From Atopobiaceae bacterium (GTDB lineage Bacteria; Actinomycetota; Coriobacteriia; Coriobacteriales; Atopobiaceae): a stretch of DNA of 64,000 nt. Shown piece after piece: positions 16,275-23,965 of this stretch (its first letter is position 1; each line of letters begins with the position of its first letter). The stretch lies in NCBI GenBank assembly GCA_017545665.1, contig JAFWKQ010000048.1:1-64000 (forward strand), in the 5' to 3' direction. Under the pieces are notes generated by a model, which worked only from the letters and a program-made list of their open reading frames with translations, was not told where the DNA came from and searched no databases. The translations under genes and the position numbers were made by a program.

Positions 16275-17655
16275 CATACATCGCATTGATGTCTATTGCC
16301 AGGATGTCCTCGTCCATTACCTCGGACGTGAAGCCGCTCAGCGAAAAGAGCACGATTCTGGGTGTGTGCACAGGAAGGAGGTCGACCTTCTCCATGAGCT
16401 TGACGAGCTCTCCCTTGTCGAATTTCTGGTTACGAAACTTGCATTCGCCCACAAGAACGACGCGCCTTCCTTCCTTTCCCACAAGATCGAGCTCAATCTG
16501 ACGAATCTTGCCGTTACTATCCTTTACGTTTGTTTGTAGCTCCTCTATTTCCGTCGCAAAGAAGGGCAGTTCATCGGACCCCATGTGCGAAAAAAGGTAT
16601 TGCCGTGCCATCTGTTCGAATACAGGACCCATGTAGTCGTGCAAACGCCCTCTAACAACCTGCTCGTAGTACTTGTCGCCTCGACCCGCGTTAACGATGC
16701 TCTGCGCCCTGCTAACGTACTTGAACCAGAATGCCACCATGCCGTCGCTAAGGACGTAATATGGCCTCTTGCCAGAGGTTCTTTTCTCCAGGATGCCTGT
16801 TTCCATTAGCATTCGAAGGTAGTACGATACGTCCCCTCCGCCCGAGTCTTTCGAAATTTCGCTGTATTTTGTATGGCCAGCGGCGACTGAAGAAATGACA
16901 GTGTTAAAGGCTGTGGGGTTCATTCGCTCTGCAGTTACGAGCGTTTGTACCTGCTCGTCGGTAAAGTATCCCGTGTTCGAGAAGAACTGCTCCGCGATGT
17001 TTTGGTCCAAGGATATCGTATCGTCAAACTGCTCTAAGTACTTTGGAATCCCACCAGTAACGCCATATACAATCGCCTTCTCTTCTTGTGTGTAGCGAGG
17101 AACAAAGTAGGCTGATTCAAGATAGCCCATTGGCTGCAACTTAAGCTCGAGGGTGCTTCTGCCATGAAGAGGAGCACCCTCGCCCAATACCGAATCTCTC
17201 ATGAAGCTTATAAGTGATCCGCACAAGATGAGGTACAGCTGCGTGTCTTTCCATTCGTGATCTACGAATCGCTGTAGCAGCGAATTCATGTATCGGCACT
17301 CTTTGGCCAAGTAGGGGTATTCATCAATTACAAAGACGATTCGCTCCTTCACCGCACGCCTTGTGACAAACTCAAAGACAGCCTCAAAGCTTTCAAATCG
17401 AATCGACCCTATGAGGTCAGGTGCCAAACACGATAAGACCACCTCGCCCATAGTTAGGAGCTGTTCGCTCTCATCGCGCTCCAATGCTACGAAGGAAATT
17501 GTCTTGAATCCGGACTCATCCACAAACTTGTTTATGAGGGTGGTCTTTCCGACCCTCCGCCTTCCGTAGATTACCGTCATCTGAAAGCCGGGTGCATCGA
17601 GTTTCGAGCGCAGCGCATGCAATTCCTGCTGTCTGCCAAAGAACTTACGAGTCAT
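16267..17655 (-). CDS. ATPase with DUF234 / PD-(D/E)XK-like C-terminus
   Basis: A 462-residue protein with GGAGG upstream of the ATG. The N-terminal P-loop ATPase has Walker A YGRRRVGKTTLI (about 30-41) and Walker B IVFVIDEYPYL (about 116-126). A winged-helix region follows (KYSEISKDSGGGDVSYYLRML). The C-terminal DUF234-type domain has QIELDLVG, then VLVGECKF, a D...E-x-K pattern like PD-(D/E)XK nucleases. This is the archaeal-type 'ATPase, DUF234' family, widespread in gut bacteria and archaea. A mobile or defence role is suspected for it but not established. It is isolated, and bracketed by two degenerate repeats. Confidence 0.82.
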   Translation of the reverse strand: MTRKFFGRQQELHALRSKLDAPGFQMTVIYGRRRVGKTTLINKFVDESGFKTISFVALERDESEQLLTMGEVVLSCLAPDLIGSIRFESFEAVFEFVTRRAVKERIVFVIDEYPYLAKECRYMNSLLQRFVDHEWKDTQLYLILCGSLISFMRDSVLGEGAPLHGRSTLELKLQPMGYLESAYFVPRYTQEEKAIVYGVTGGIPKYLEQFDDTISLDQNIAEQFFSNTGYFTDEQVQTLVTAERMNPTAFNTVISSVAAGHTKYSEISKDSGGGDVSYYLRMLMETGILEKRTSGKRPYYVLSDGMVAFWFKYVSRAQSIVNAGRGDKYYEQVVRGRLHDYMGPVFEQMARQYLFSHMGSDELPFFATEIEELQTNVKDSNGKIRQIELDLVGKEGRRVVLVGECKFRNQKFDKGELVKLMEKVDLLPVHTPRIVLFSLSGFTSEVMDEDILAIDINAMYES

Positions 17656-17692
17656 CTATCCTCCACAGCCTCTTGATTTATGAGGTAAGTAT

Positions 17693-17740
17693 ACCGAAAT
17701 CCATTTAGCCTAAATCAATTTTGCCAAAATTCATTTCGGT
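17693..17740. promoter_or_regulatory. Palindrome upstream of the ATPase gene
   Basis: ACCGAAAT (17693-17700) and ATTTCGGT (17733-17740) form an inverted repeat. The similarity extends inward (TATACCGAAATCCATTT versus the reverse complement TTTACCGAAATGAATTT). It lies 37 bp upstream of the minus-strand ATPase start and may be its operator. The sequence here is much more AT-rich than its surroundings. Confidence 0.5.
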
Positions 17741-17776
17741 AAAAGCTGACAAGGGAATAGGTCGCTTATTTGCTTT
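17741..17776 (+). repeat. Second degenerate CTGACAAG-family copy flanking the ATPase gene
   Basis: AAAAGCTGACAAGG followed by AATAGGTCGCTTATTTGC is a diverged copy of the 58513-58549 hairpin. With the copy at 16241-16274 it makes same-orientation repeats about 1.5 kb apart around the ATPase gene. Confidence 0.55.
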
Positions 17777-17907
17777 ACGGGTGCGCTATGCTCCGTAATT
17801 TGCCGCATATATATTCGCTAATTAGCATAATAATTAGCAGAAGGAAACTTCATAACCACCGAGCGAAAGAGTATTATTGCGTTAATCCAAAGAGGGGGAG
17901 GCTTGGC

Positions 17908-19191
17908 ATGCATAAGCGAATGACGCGTGAAGAGGCAGAGGCTTCGATTGCGGGACTGCAGCGAAAGATTGAGCGCTATGCGGAGCTTGCCGTAAAAAAG
18001 GGCGCGGCAGTACAGCGAGGTCAGGAGCTCGTAATAAATGCACCGGTGGAGCGTGCGGACTTCGCTCGGCTTCTTGCAAAGAAGGGCTACGATGCCGGCG
18101 CAAAGCACGTAACGGTTATATGGGCGGACGATGCAGTGGCGCGTCTTGAGTACGAGCACATGGATTTGGGTTACTTCGAAAGCGTTCCGGAATGGAAGCG
18201 CGAGCAGCTCAATTCTCTTGCGGCGGATGGCGCGACGTTTTTGCACGTGCGTGGCAACGACCCCAATGCCCTGGTGAACATAGACCCCAAAAAGCTGGCG
18301 TTGCGTGCGCGAACCCAAAGCACGCAGTGCGACGTGTATCGTGATGGCTTGGACTTTGGAAAGAACGCATGGACCATCGTAGGGGCGCCGGTTGCGTTGT
18401 GGGCGAAGAAGGCATTCCCCGACGCATCGGAATACGAGGCAACCTATTTGCTGTGGGACGCAATACTGGTTGCGGCGCGAGCGGATGGGCCGGATCCCCA
18501 GTCCGAGTGGGAGCGTCATAACGCCACGTTCGAGAAGAACAAGCGCATTCTGAACGGGTATACGTTCGATAGGTTGCACTATCGCTCTGCCAATGGTACG
18601 GATTTGGAAGTGGGCATGAACCCCGGCCACGTATGGATGGGTGGCGCGTGCCGTACGGTGGACAGTGTGGTTTTCTTTCCCAACATCCCTACCGAGGAAG
18701 TGTTTACCTCACCCGACTGTAGACGTATTAACGGTGTAGTACACTCTGTATTACCGCTGGTATACGCAGGTAATGTAATACAAGACTTCTGGTTGCGGTT
18801 CAAGGACGGCAAGGTTGTGGAATACGATGCATTACAAGGAAAAGACGTCCTTGGAAGCATCCTTGAGACGGACGAGCGCTCACGCATGCTGGGGGAGTGC
18901 GCCCTCGTTGCCAAAGACACCCCTATTCGGCAGAGCGGTCTTTTGTATTACGACACGTTGTTCGACGAAAACGCGAGCTGTCACCTTGCCTTGGGTACAG
19001 GCTTTCCCGAATGTTTGGACAAGGGCTTTAGCATGAGCAAAGAGGAGCTCATGGAGCATGGCGTAAACCAAAGCACCACGCACGTTGACTTCATGATAGG
19101 TGCGGACGACCTGGAAATCGTTGGTATTACGCGCGTCGGCGACGAGGTGCCGGTGTTCACGGACGGCCGCTGGTCCTGGAGCGTTGACTAA
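17908..19191 (+). CDS. M29-family aminopeptidase (aminopeptidase T/PepS type)
   Basis: A 427-residue protein. The start at ATG 17908 is chosen for GGGGGAGG 7 bp upstream; the frame is open further 5' but without signals. Family features run through it: RKIERYAELAVKKGAAVQRGQELVI near the start, then LHVRGNDPNAL, NIPTEEVFTSPDC (metal-ligand E), LLYYDTLFDENASCHLALG (metal ligands) and HVDFMIG near the end. M29 enzymes are cytoplasmic, two-metal aminopeptidases with broad specificity, used in peptide turnover. The length fits the family (about 410). The gene appears monocistronic. Confidence 0.88.
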   Translation: MHKRMTREEAEASIAGLQRKIERYAELAVKKGAAVQRGQELVINAPVERADFARLLAKKGYDAGAKHVTVIWADDAVARLEYEHMDLGYFESVPEWKREQLNSLAADGATFLHVRGNDPNALVNIDPKKLALRARTQSTQCDVYRDGLDFGKNAWTIVGAPVALWAKKAFPDASEYEATYLLWDAILVAARADGPDPQSEWERHNATFEKNKRILNGYTFDRLHYRSANGTDLEVGMNPGHVWMGGACRTVDSVVFFPNIPTEEVFTSPDCRRINGVVHSVLPLVYAGNVIQDFWLRFKDGKVVEYDALQGKDVLGSILETDERSRMLGECALVAKDTPIRQSGLLYYDTLFDENASCHLALGTGFPECLDKGFSMSKEELMEHGVNQSTTHVDFMIGADDLEIVGITRVGDEVPVFTDGRWSWSVD

Positions 19192-19198
19192 CATATAT

Positions 19199-19228
19199 GG
19201 GACAAAGGGGACAGTCCCCTTTGGACAC
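19199..19228. repeat. REP palindrome, CAAAGGGGAC family
   Basis: Arms CAAAGGGGAC (19203-19212) and GTCCCCTTTG (19214-19223) around a single A. It lies 11 bp after the aminopeptidase stop. It has the same core as the copies around the RAYT gene at 46 kb. Confidence 0.85.
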
Positions 19229-19507
19229 AAATATTATTAATGTGCATAATAAATCGAACTGGGGCAGTTGCCTCCTACACATGCACCCCAAAACTGGCTG
19301 CATGTGTAATTGAACATACCTTATTCATTGACACATATAAACCCTGTTTCCGCTCACGGGACGCGTTGAAACGCTCGGCGAATCTCATTTGCAAACATAT
19401 AAGGCCTATTGGCGAAACCTGCTAACTTGAAGCAAAATGCGGATTTTTAGGCTTCTTTTCAGAAATATAAAAATCCGAATAAGTAAACGAAGCAGGGGGA
19501 TGAAAAA
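19229..19507 (+). promoter_or_regulatory. AT-rich leader of the surface-protein gene with two hairpins
   Basis: No gene is seen. ACACATGCA (19277-19285) pairs with TGCATGTGT (19299-19307). A TTGACA lies at 19328-19333. CGGATTTTT (19440-19448) pairs with AAAAATCCG (19469-19477), just upstream of the ribosome binding site (AGGGGG) of the adhesin gene, so it could affect its translation. I looked for a c-di-GMP-I riboswitch core and did not find one. Confidence 0.4.
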
Positions 19508-22500
19508 ATGAAGAAGGGTTCGGGCTTTTGGCTTAGGAACAAGTCGTTGGCGCGCTTTATGAGCGTTTTGGTGAGCGTGTCTATGATCTTGAGTCTTTTG
19601 CCAGCTCAGGGCGTGCAAGAGGCTCGCTCTGAGTTTCTTATGGCAACTGCCGTAGCACAGGAAGACCCCAAGACGAACGAGACGACCGATCCGGGCGGAA
19701 GCAACACAAACAATAGTTCGTCGTCGAGCACAAATAGTTCGTCTACGAACGAGGGTGGCACTCCGTCTGAATCTAAGCCCGAAAGTGACCCCGAACCCTC
19801 AAATGAGCCTGCGAACGAGCCCAAAAACGAGGCTCCCGCGAACAATGCAAATAACAGAGAGAACAACTCTGAGCAAAAGGAGCCAGAACAGTCCTCGTCC
19901 TCCAGCAGCAGCTCGGAAACCAAAGAGCCCGAAAAGACCCCTCAGGGCGCCGACCTTGCCGATTTCATAACCAAGGCAGAGGTTGAGGGTGCCGAGGAGA
20001 AGGACGGAGTGCTGCAGGTAAAGGAAGGGCAAACTTATACCGCGAAGCTCACCTTTACCGAGAATAACGAAAAGCAGTTTGCCACCGAGGGCGAACTTAC
20101 CTATAAGCTGCCTGCCGGCTTTACCCCCGCAGCCGAGCAGCCTGCAGCTAAGGAAGCACTCTATATTACTTACGTTGACGACAATGGCGAGCGCCAGCCT
20201 ATCGAGCTCGGCAAGGAGAGCCGGTGGGTTGATGGCGATACCGTGCATGTGGTGTGGAAGGTCCGTGATGCCGACAAGCGCAGTCCTGAGGAAGTAGCAC
20301 AGGCCCTCGCAACGATCAACGAGCTCACGAGCGTTGAGTTTGAGCTCTCGATTGTTGGCACGTTTGCCGCAGGCACCAAGTCCGTGGACTTTGGCGCTCC
20401 CACCGAGCCCATAGCGATTGAGGTTGAGGCCGCAAAGAAGGACGAGGAGCAGAAGAAGGACGAGGAGAAGAAGGACGAGGAGCAGGACGCCAACAAGAAG
20501 TCTGACGAGCAGAACGCTGATAAGAAATCCGAAGAGCAGAAGAAGTCCGAGGAAGAGGATGCCAAGAAGGCCGAGGAGCTGGCCGCGAGCCTTGCCACCA
20601 GTATGGTCAAGGGTAACAAGGGTCAGAGTGTCGTGACCGCACAGTCTGTGTGGGAGAAGGGCTTGGCGGCGGCACAAGCGCTTACGGCGCAGTCGACGAC
20701 TGTGACTGACCTAAGTCAAGTTGTGAAAAGTGTGTCCATTACTGCACCGCAGAATGAGAGCGGTGCATGCAAGCTCATGCCAGGCGAGACGTATAGCATT
20801 ACTATGTCGTTTGCCGAGAATAGTAACTATCAGTTCCCTGACGATGCTACGCATATGACCTACACCGTGCCAAACGATTTTAAACTCCCCACGACGGGCG
20901 AAAAGGACTTCAAAATAATAGTTACCGATCCAAATGGAGGACAACATACGGTATCGGGAAACAAATACAAAATAAATGATAACAATCAGCTTGAGGTATG
21001 GTTCAACACATCAGACTCCAACTTTGACTATCTAAAAGGTTCTCCCAACGTGCGCTTTAACATGAGCTTTGACGGTGAGTTTGATTCGAGCAAAAACAAA
21101 ATTGAGTTCCCGGTCGGAGTCGATATAGACGTAGAGCTCGACAACACAAGTGAGGTAGATGCAAACAAATCTGCAAAGGTTGCAGACGGCGAGACCGATC
21201 CGTCATGGGTCCTCGAGAACATCCCAGTAGGCGACTATACCGTTACCGAAACCAACAACCCCAAGAAATACGACTTAACTTCCGAATACAAGGTGGGCGA
21301 GAACCGAACCATAAACGACAAGGCAACGTTGAAGGTTGAGAGCGAAAAGACCTTGGCTGTTGACATCACCAACAACACCCCCGACAAGCCTGGCTTCGAC
21401 AAGAAGATCAAGGACACCAACGACACCACCGGCGAGACCAGCGACTGGCAAGACAGCGCGGACTATGACATTGGTGACGCAGTGCCGTACAAGCTCACCG
21501 CCACGCTGCCCAAGGACGTGACGGCCTATAAGAAGTATCACATCACCTTCACCGACAAGATGGAGAAGAGCCTCACCTACAACAAGGATGCCAAGATTAC
21601 CGTTACTGGCAGTGACGGCAAGGTAATACCCGAGTCCGAGTACGAGGCTACCAAGGTTGCCGAGAATGAGCATGACTTCGGCTACACCCTCACGTGGACC
21701 GGCAAGGACCAAAGCTATATTGCCAACGAGGCACTAAACGGAGCAAAGGTGGAGGTGGAGTTCACCGCCACGCTCAACAGCGATGCCGTGCTGGGCAAGG
21801 AAGGCAATGTAAATGCCTGCAAGCTCGCCTACAGCAACAACCCTACATCTAAGGACGACAAAGAAGAGGGCGAGCTGGACTGGGACTACGTAATCGCCTT
21901 CACCTACAAGGTGGACGTAAGCAAGGTGGACGAGAATTCAAGGCCGCTTAAGGGCGCGGAGTTCAAGCTCGAAAAGGAACTTGCAGACGGCACAACCAAG
22001 GAGATCGAGATTACTGCCAGTGAAAGTTCGCTCTTCAACAGAGGCAACGTATTTACTGCCACTGGCTTGGATGATGGAACGTACATCCTCACCGAAACAA
22101 CTGCACCCGAGGGCTACAACAAGATTGACCCGATTGAGTTTACGGTGTCGGCCGAGCACAGAGAGGAATGGCAGTACAATTCCAATCCTGAATCCGACCC
22201 CGTGTTCGACAACGACGGCACTGGACAGAGCAAGCGCCTTGGTAACCTTACCTCGCTCACGGGCGACGAAGAGACGGGCACAATTGAGCTTAAGGCAGAC
22301 GATAAGCTGGAAGGCCTTTCGGGCGACGTGGTCAACAGCAAGAACGGCGCAAACATTGTTGTGAAGAAGAAGGTCTCGAGCTCGCGTTCCGACGACAAGA
22401 AACGTGACTTCAAGTTCAAGGTTACACTGTACAAGGACAAAGAGTACAAGGAAGTCTACAAGAGCATCAACGGCACGTATGGCGACATGAAGTTCAAGGA

Positions 22501-22843
22501 CGGCGTGGCGAACTTCACGCTCAAGCACGACGAGAGCAAGGAAGCCAGCAAGCTGCCGATCACCAAAGACGGTATCTACTACAAGGTTGAGGAAACCGAC
22601 TCTGGCGACCTCACTCCAAACGTATCCAACCCCAGGAAGTCCTTGGATGGATACACCCACACCGTAACCTGCACCAACACCTACAAGTCAAGCACGCCTA
22701 GGAAGAGCAGCACCTCGTCTAGGCTCGCCACAGCCAGAACAGGCGACAATACCAACAACACCATCGTAATAGCGCTTGTTGGTATAGGTGTAATTGGCGT
22801 GATCGCCGGCGTCCTGTCCAAGCGTCGCCGCGCGAGCAAGTAA
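19508..22843 (+). CDS. Large pilin-like surface adhesin with isopeptide/Cna_B domains
   Basis: A 1111-residue protein. It has a signal peptide (about 1-43), a Ser/Asn/Pro-rich stalk (55-145) and a beta domain (150-300). A highly charged repeat follows (KKDEEQ/KKSEEQ, about 308-365). Next come further beta domains, a pilin backbone-type domain (about 615-800), a SpaA/Cna_B domain ending YILTETTAPEGYNKI (about 800-880) and a FctA/DUF7601-like domain (GDMKFKDGVANFTLKH). The C-terminus has LATARTGD, a transmembrane helix and KRRRASK. This is the layout of a sortase-anchored pilin or adhesin, but the sorting motif is non-standard (TARTG instead of LPxTG). No sortase or second pilin gene is adjacent. 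Confidence 0.82.
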   Translation: MKKGSGFWLRNKSLARFMSVLVSVSMILSLLPAQGVQEARSEFLMATAVAQEDPKTNETTDPGGSNTNNSSSSSTNSSSTNEGGTPSESKPESDPEPSNEPANEPKNEAPANNANNRENNSEQKEPEQSSSSSSSSETKEPEKTPQGADLADFITKAEVEGAEEKDGVLQVKEGQTYTAKLTFTENNEKQFATEGELTYKLPAGFTPAAEQPAAKEALYITYVDDNGERQPIELGKESRWVDGDTVHVVWKVRDADKRSPEEVAQALATINELTSVEFELSIVGTFAAGTKSVDFGAPTEPIAIEVEAAKKDEEQKKDEEKKDEEQDANKKSDEQNADKKSEEQKKSEEEDAKKAEELAASLATSMVKGNKGQSVVTAQSVWEKGLAAAQALTAQSTTVTDLSQVVKSVSITAPQNESGACKLMPGETYSITMSFAENSNYQFPDDATHMTYTVPNDFKLPTTGEKDFKIIVTDPNGGQHTVSGNKYKINDNNQLEVWFNTSDSNFDYLKGSPNVRFNMSFDGEFDSSKNKIEFPVGVDIDVELDNTSEVDANKSAKVADGETDPSWVLENIPVGDYTVTETNNPKKYDLTSEYKVGENRTINDKATLKVESEKTLAVDITNNTPDKPGFDKKIKDTNDTTGETSDWQDSADYDIGDAVPYKLTATLPKDVTAYKKYHITFTDKMEKSLTYNKDAKITVTGSDGKVIPESEYEATKVAENEHDFGYTLTWTGKDQSYIANEALNGAKVEVEFTATLNSDAVLGKEGNVNACKLAYSNNPTSKDDKEEGELDWDYVIAFTYKVDVSKVDENSRPLKGAEFKLEKELADGTTKEIEITASESSLFNRGNVFTATGLDDGTYILTETTAPEGYNKIDPIEFTVSAEHREEWQYNSNPESDPVFDNDGTGQSKRLGNLTSLTGDEETGTIELKADDKLEGLSGDVVNSKNGANIVVKKKVSSSRSDDKKRDFKFKVTLYKDKEYKEVYKSINGTYGDMKFKDGVANFTLKHDESKEASKLPITKDGIYYKVEETDSGDLTPNVSNPRKSLDGYTHTVTCTNTYKSSTPRKSSTSSRLATARTGDNTNNTIVIALVGIGVIGVIAGVLSKRRRASK

Positions 22844-22854
22844 TGCCCAACCTT

Positions 22855-22916
22855 AACTAAGGGACAGGCCTCGAGTTCGGATTGAAAGGTCCAAGCTTGG
22901 GGCCTGTCCCTTAGTT
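22855..22916. terminator. Long hairpin after the adhesin gene
   Basis: AACTAAGGGACAGGCC (22855-22870) pairs perfectly with GGCCTGTCCCTTAGTT (22901-22916), a 16-bp stem with a 30-nt loop. It is a likely transcription end and belongs to the same general class as the hairpins at 26656, 32798 and 52124. Confidence 0.7.
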
Positions 22917-23241
22917 GGGGCAACGTTGCAGAACGCGGGCAAATTGACAATCAGAAGAAGGCCACTGATGCTCAAACGTAAGGCAATGCGAAGCCTCGAA
23001 AACTGGTACATTCACAGAACAAAGCAGGCATTACTGGTTACGGGAACGCGTCAGCTATGTGTCTCGCTTAGATGATGATATCGAAGACGGCATACGCGAG
23101 GGGAATCTCTTTAGTGAAAGTGTTGGGCTACGTAGGTAGCGAGACTGCTAGCACGGCCGCGGGATACGTTGCCCCTTGTCTCCTACCGCATGCATGTCCA
23201 GAACGTGGGATGGCAAGGCTGGAGGTCCGACGGCAGAATGA

Positions 23242-23379
23242 GCGACACAAACGGACGCGCCCTGCAGCTGGAGGCTCGAGGGCATCCAGGTGGTGCTCGT
23301 TCCCAAGGGCCAGCCCGCCCCCGGCAACACCTACCTCGGCATCCGCCGGAGCAACTGGCGTCCCTTCCTGCGGCGTTGA
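23242..23379 (+). pseudogene. Possible gene remnant (C-terminal fragment)
   Basis: A 45-codon open stretch without a start, ending in TGA 23377-23379. The translated tail (GIQVVLVPKGQ, then NTYLGIRRSNWRPFLRR) looks protein-like and has better composition than the surrounding noncoding DNA. It may be the 3' end of a decayed gene. No family is recognised. Confidence 0.25.
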
Positions 23380-23471
23380 GGGCGCGAACCCCAAAATGTT
23401 ATCAAGTGACCTGTGGCTTTGTAACTCTTGTTTCTCGTTGCCGCTTCGTGTGCAAGCGCAAAAAGCCTAGG

Positions 23472-23780
23472 TGTACACGAACCGCCAAAAAATTCGCGCC
23501 AATTCCTTTTCAACTGGCATTTTGCGACAATATTGAGAAATACCTGGCGGCTCGTGTACAACGGAGAAGCTCCAATTGTACACGAGCCGCCAGAATCGCT
23601 GAACCAATCTCTCGCGACCTGGGGTTTTGTGGAAATCACGCAAATTCTTGGCGGTTTGTGTGCGGGCATTGCGCCAGGGGAGAGTCGACACACTCCGTCC
23701 TGTGTCACGGGTGTGCCACGGACGGGGGCATTGACACACTCCGTGTGTCACAGTGCCACGGGGACGGGAACGTTTGCATA
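23472..23780. repeat. Cluster of alternating inverted repeats in a 1.1-kb gene-poor stretch
   Basis: Four copies of a 15-16-bp unit alternate in orientation. TGTACACGAACCGCCA is at 23472-23487, its reverse (TGGCGGCTCGTGTACA) at 23545-23560, forward again at 23577-23592, and a diverged reverse at 23649-23663. The inner pair forms an 18-bp hairpin (23544-23561 with 23576-23593). A second direct repeat (GACACACTCCGT at 23687 and 23733) follows. From 22917 to 23965 I see no convincing intact gene. Confidence 0.7.
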
Positions 23781-23965
23781 CTCCGGATGCTGGCGTCGGA
23801 GCCACTTTCTGAGGTGTCGAAAAGTGGTCCTGACATTCGCCTGCGCTCATTTTCTTCCACCGTTTTTTGGCGGCTAGGGTGCCACCCACTGGACTGCGTT
23901 CGGGGGAGTGTGTCCAAAAAACTCTCAATCGTGTTACGCTCGATAGGGGGATTTAAGGGGGCAGC

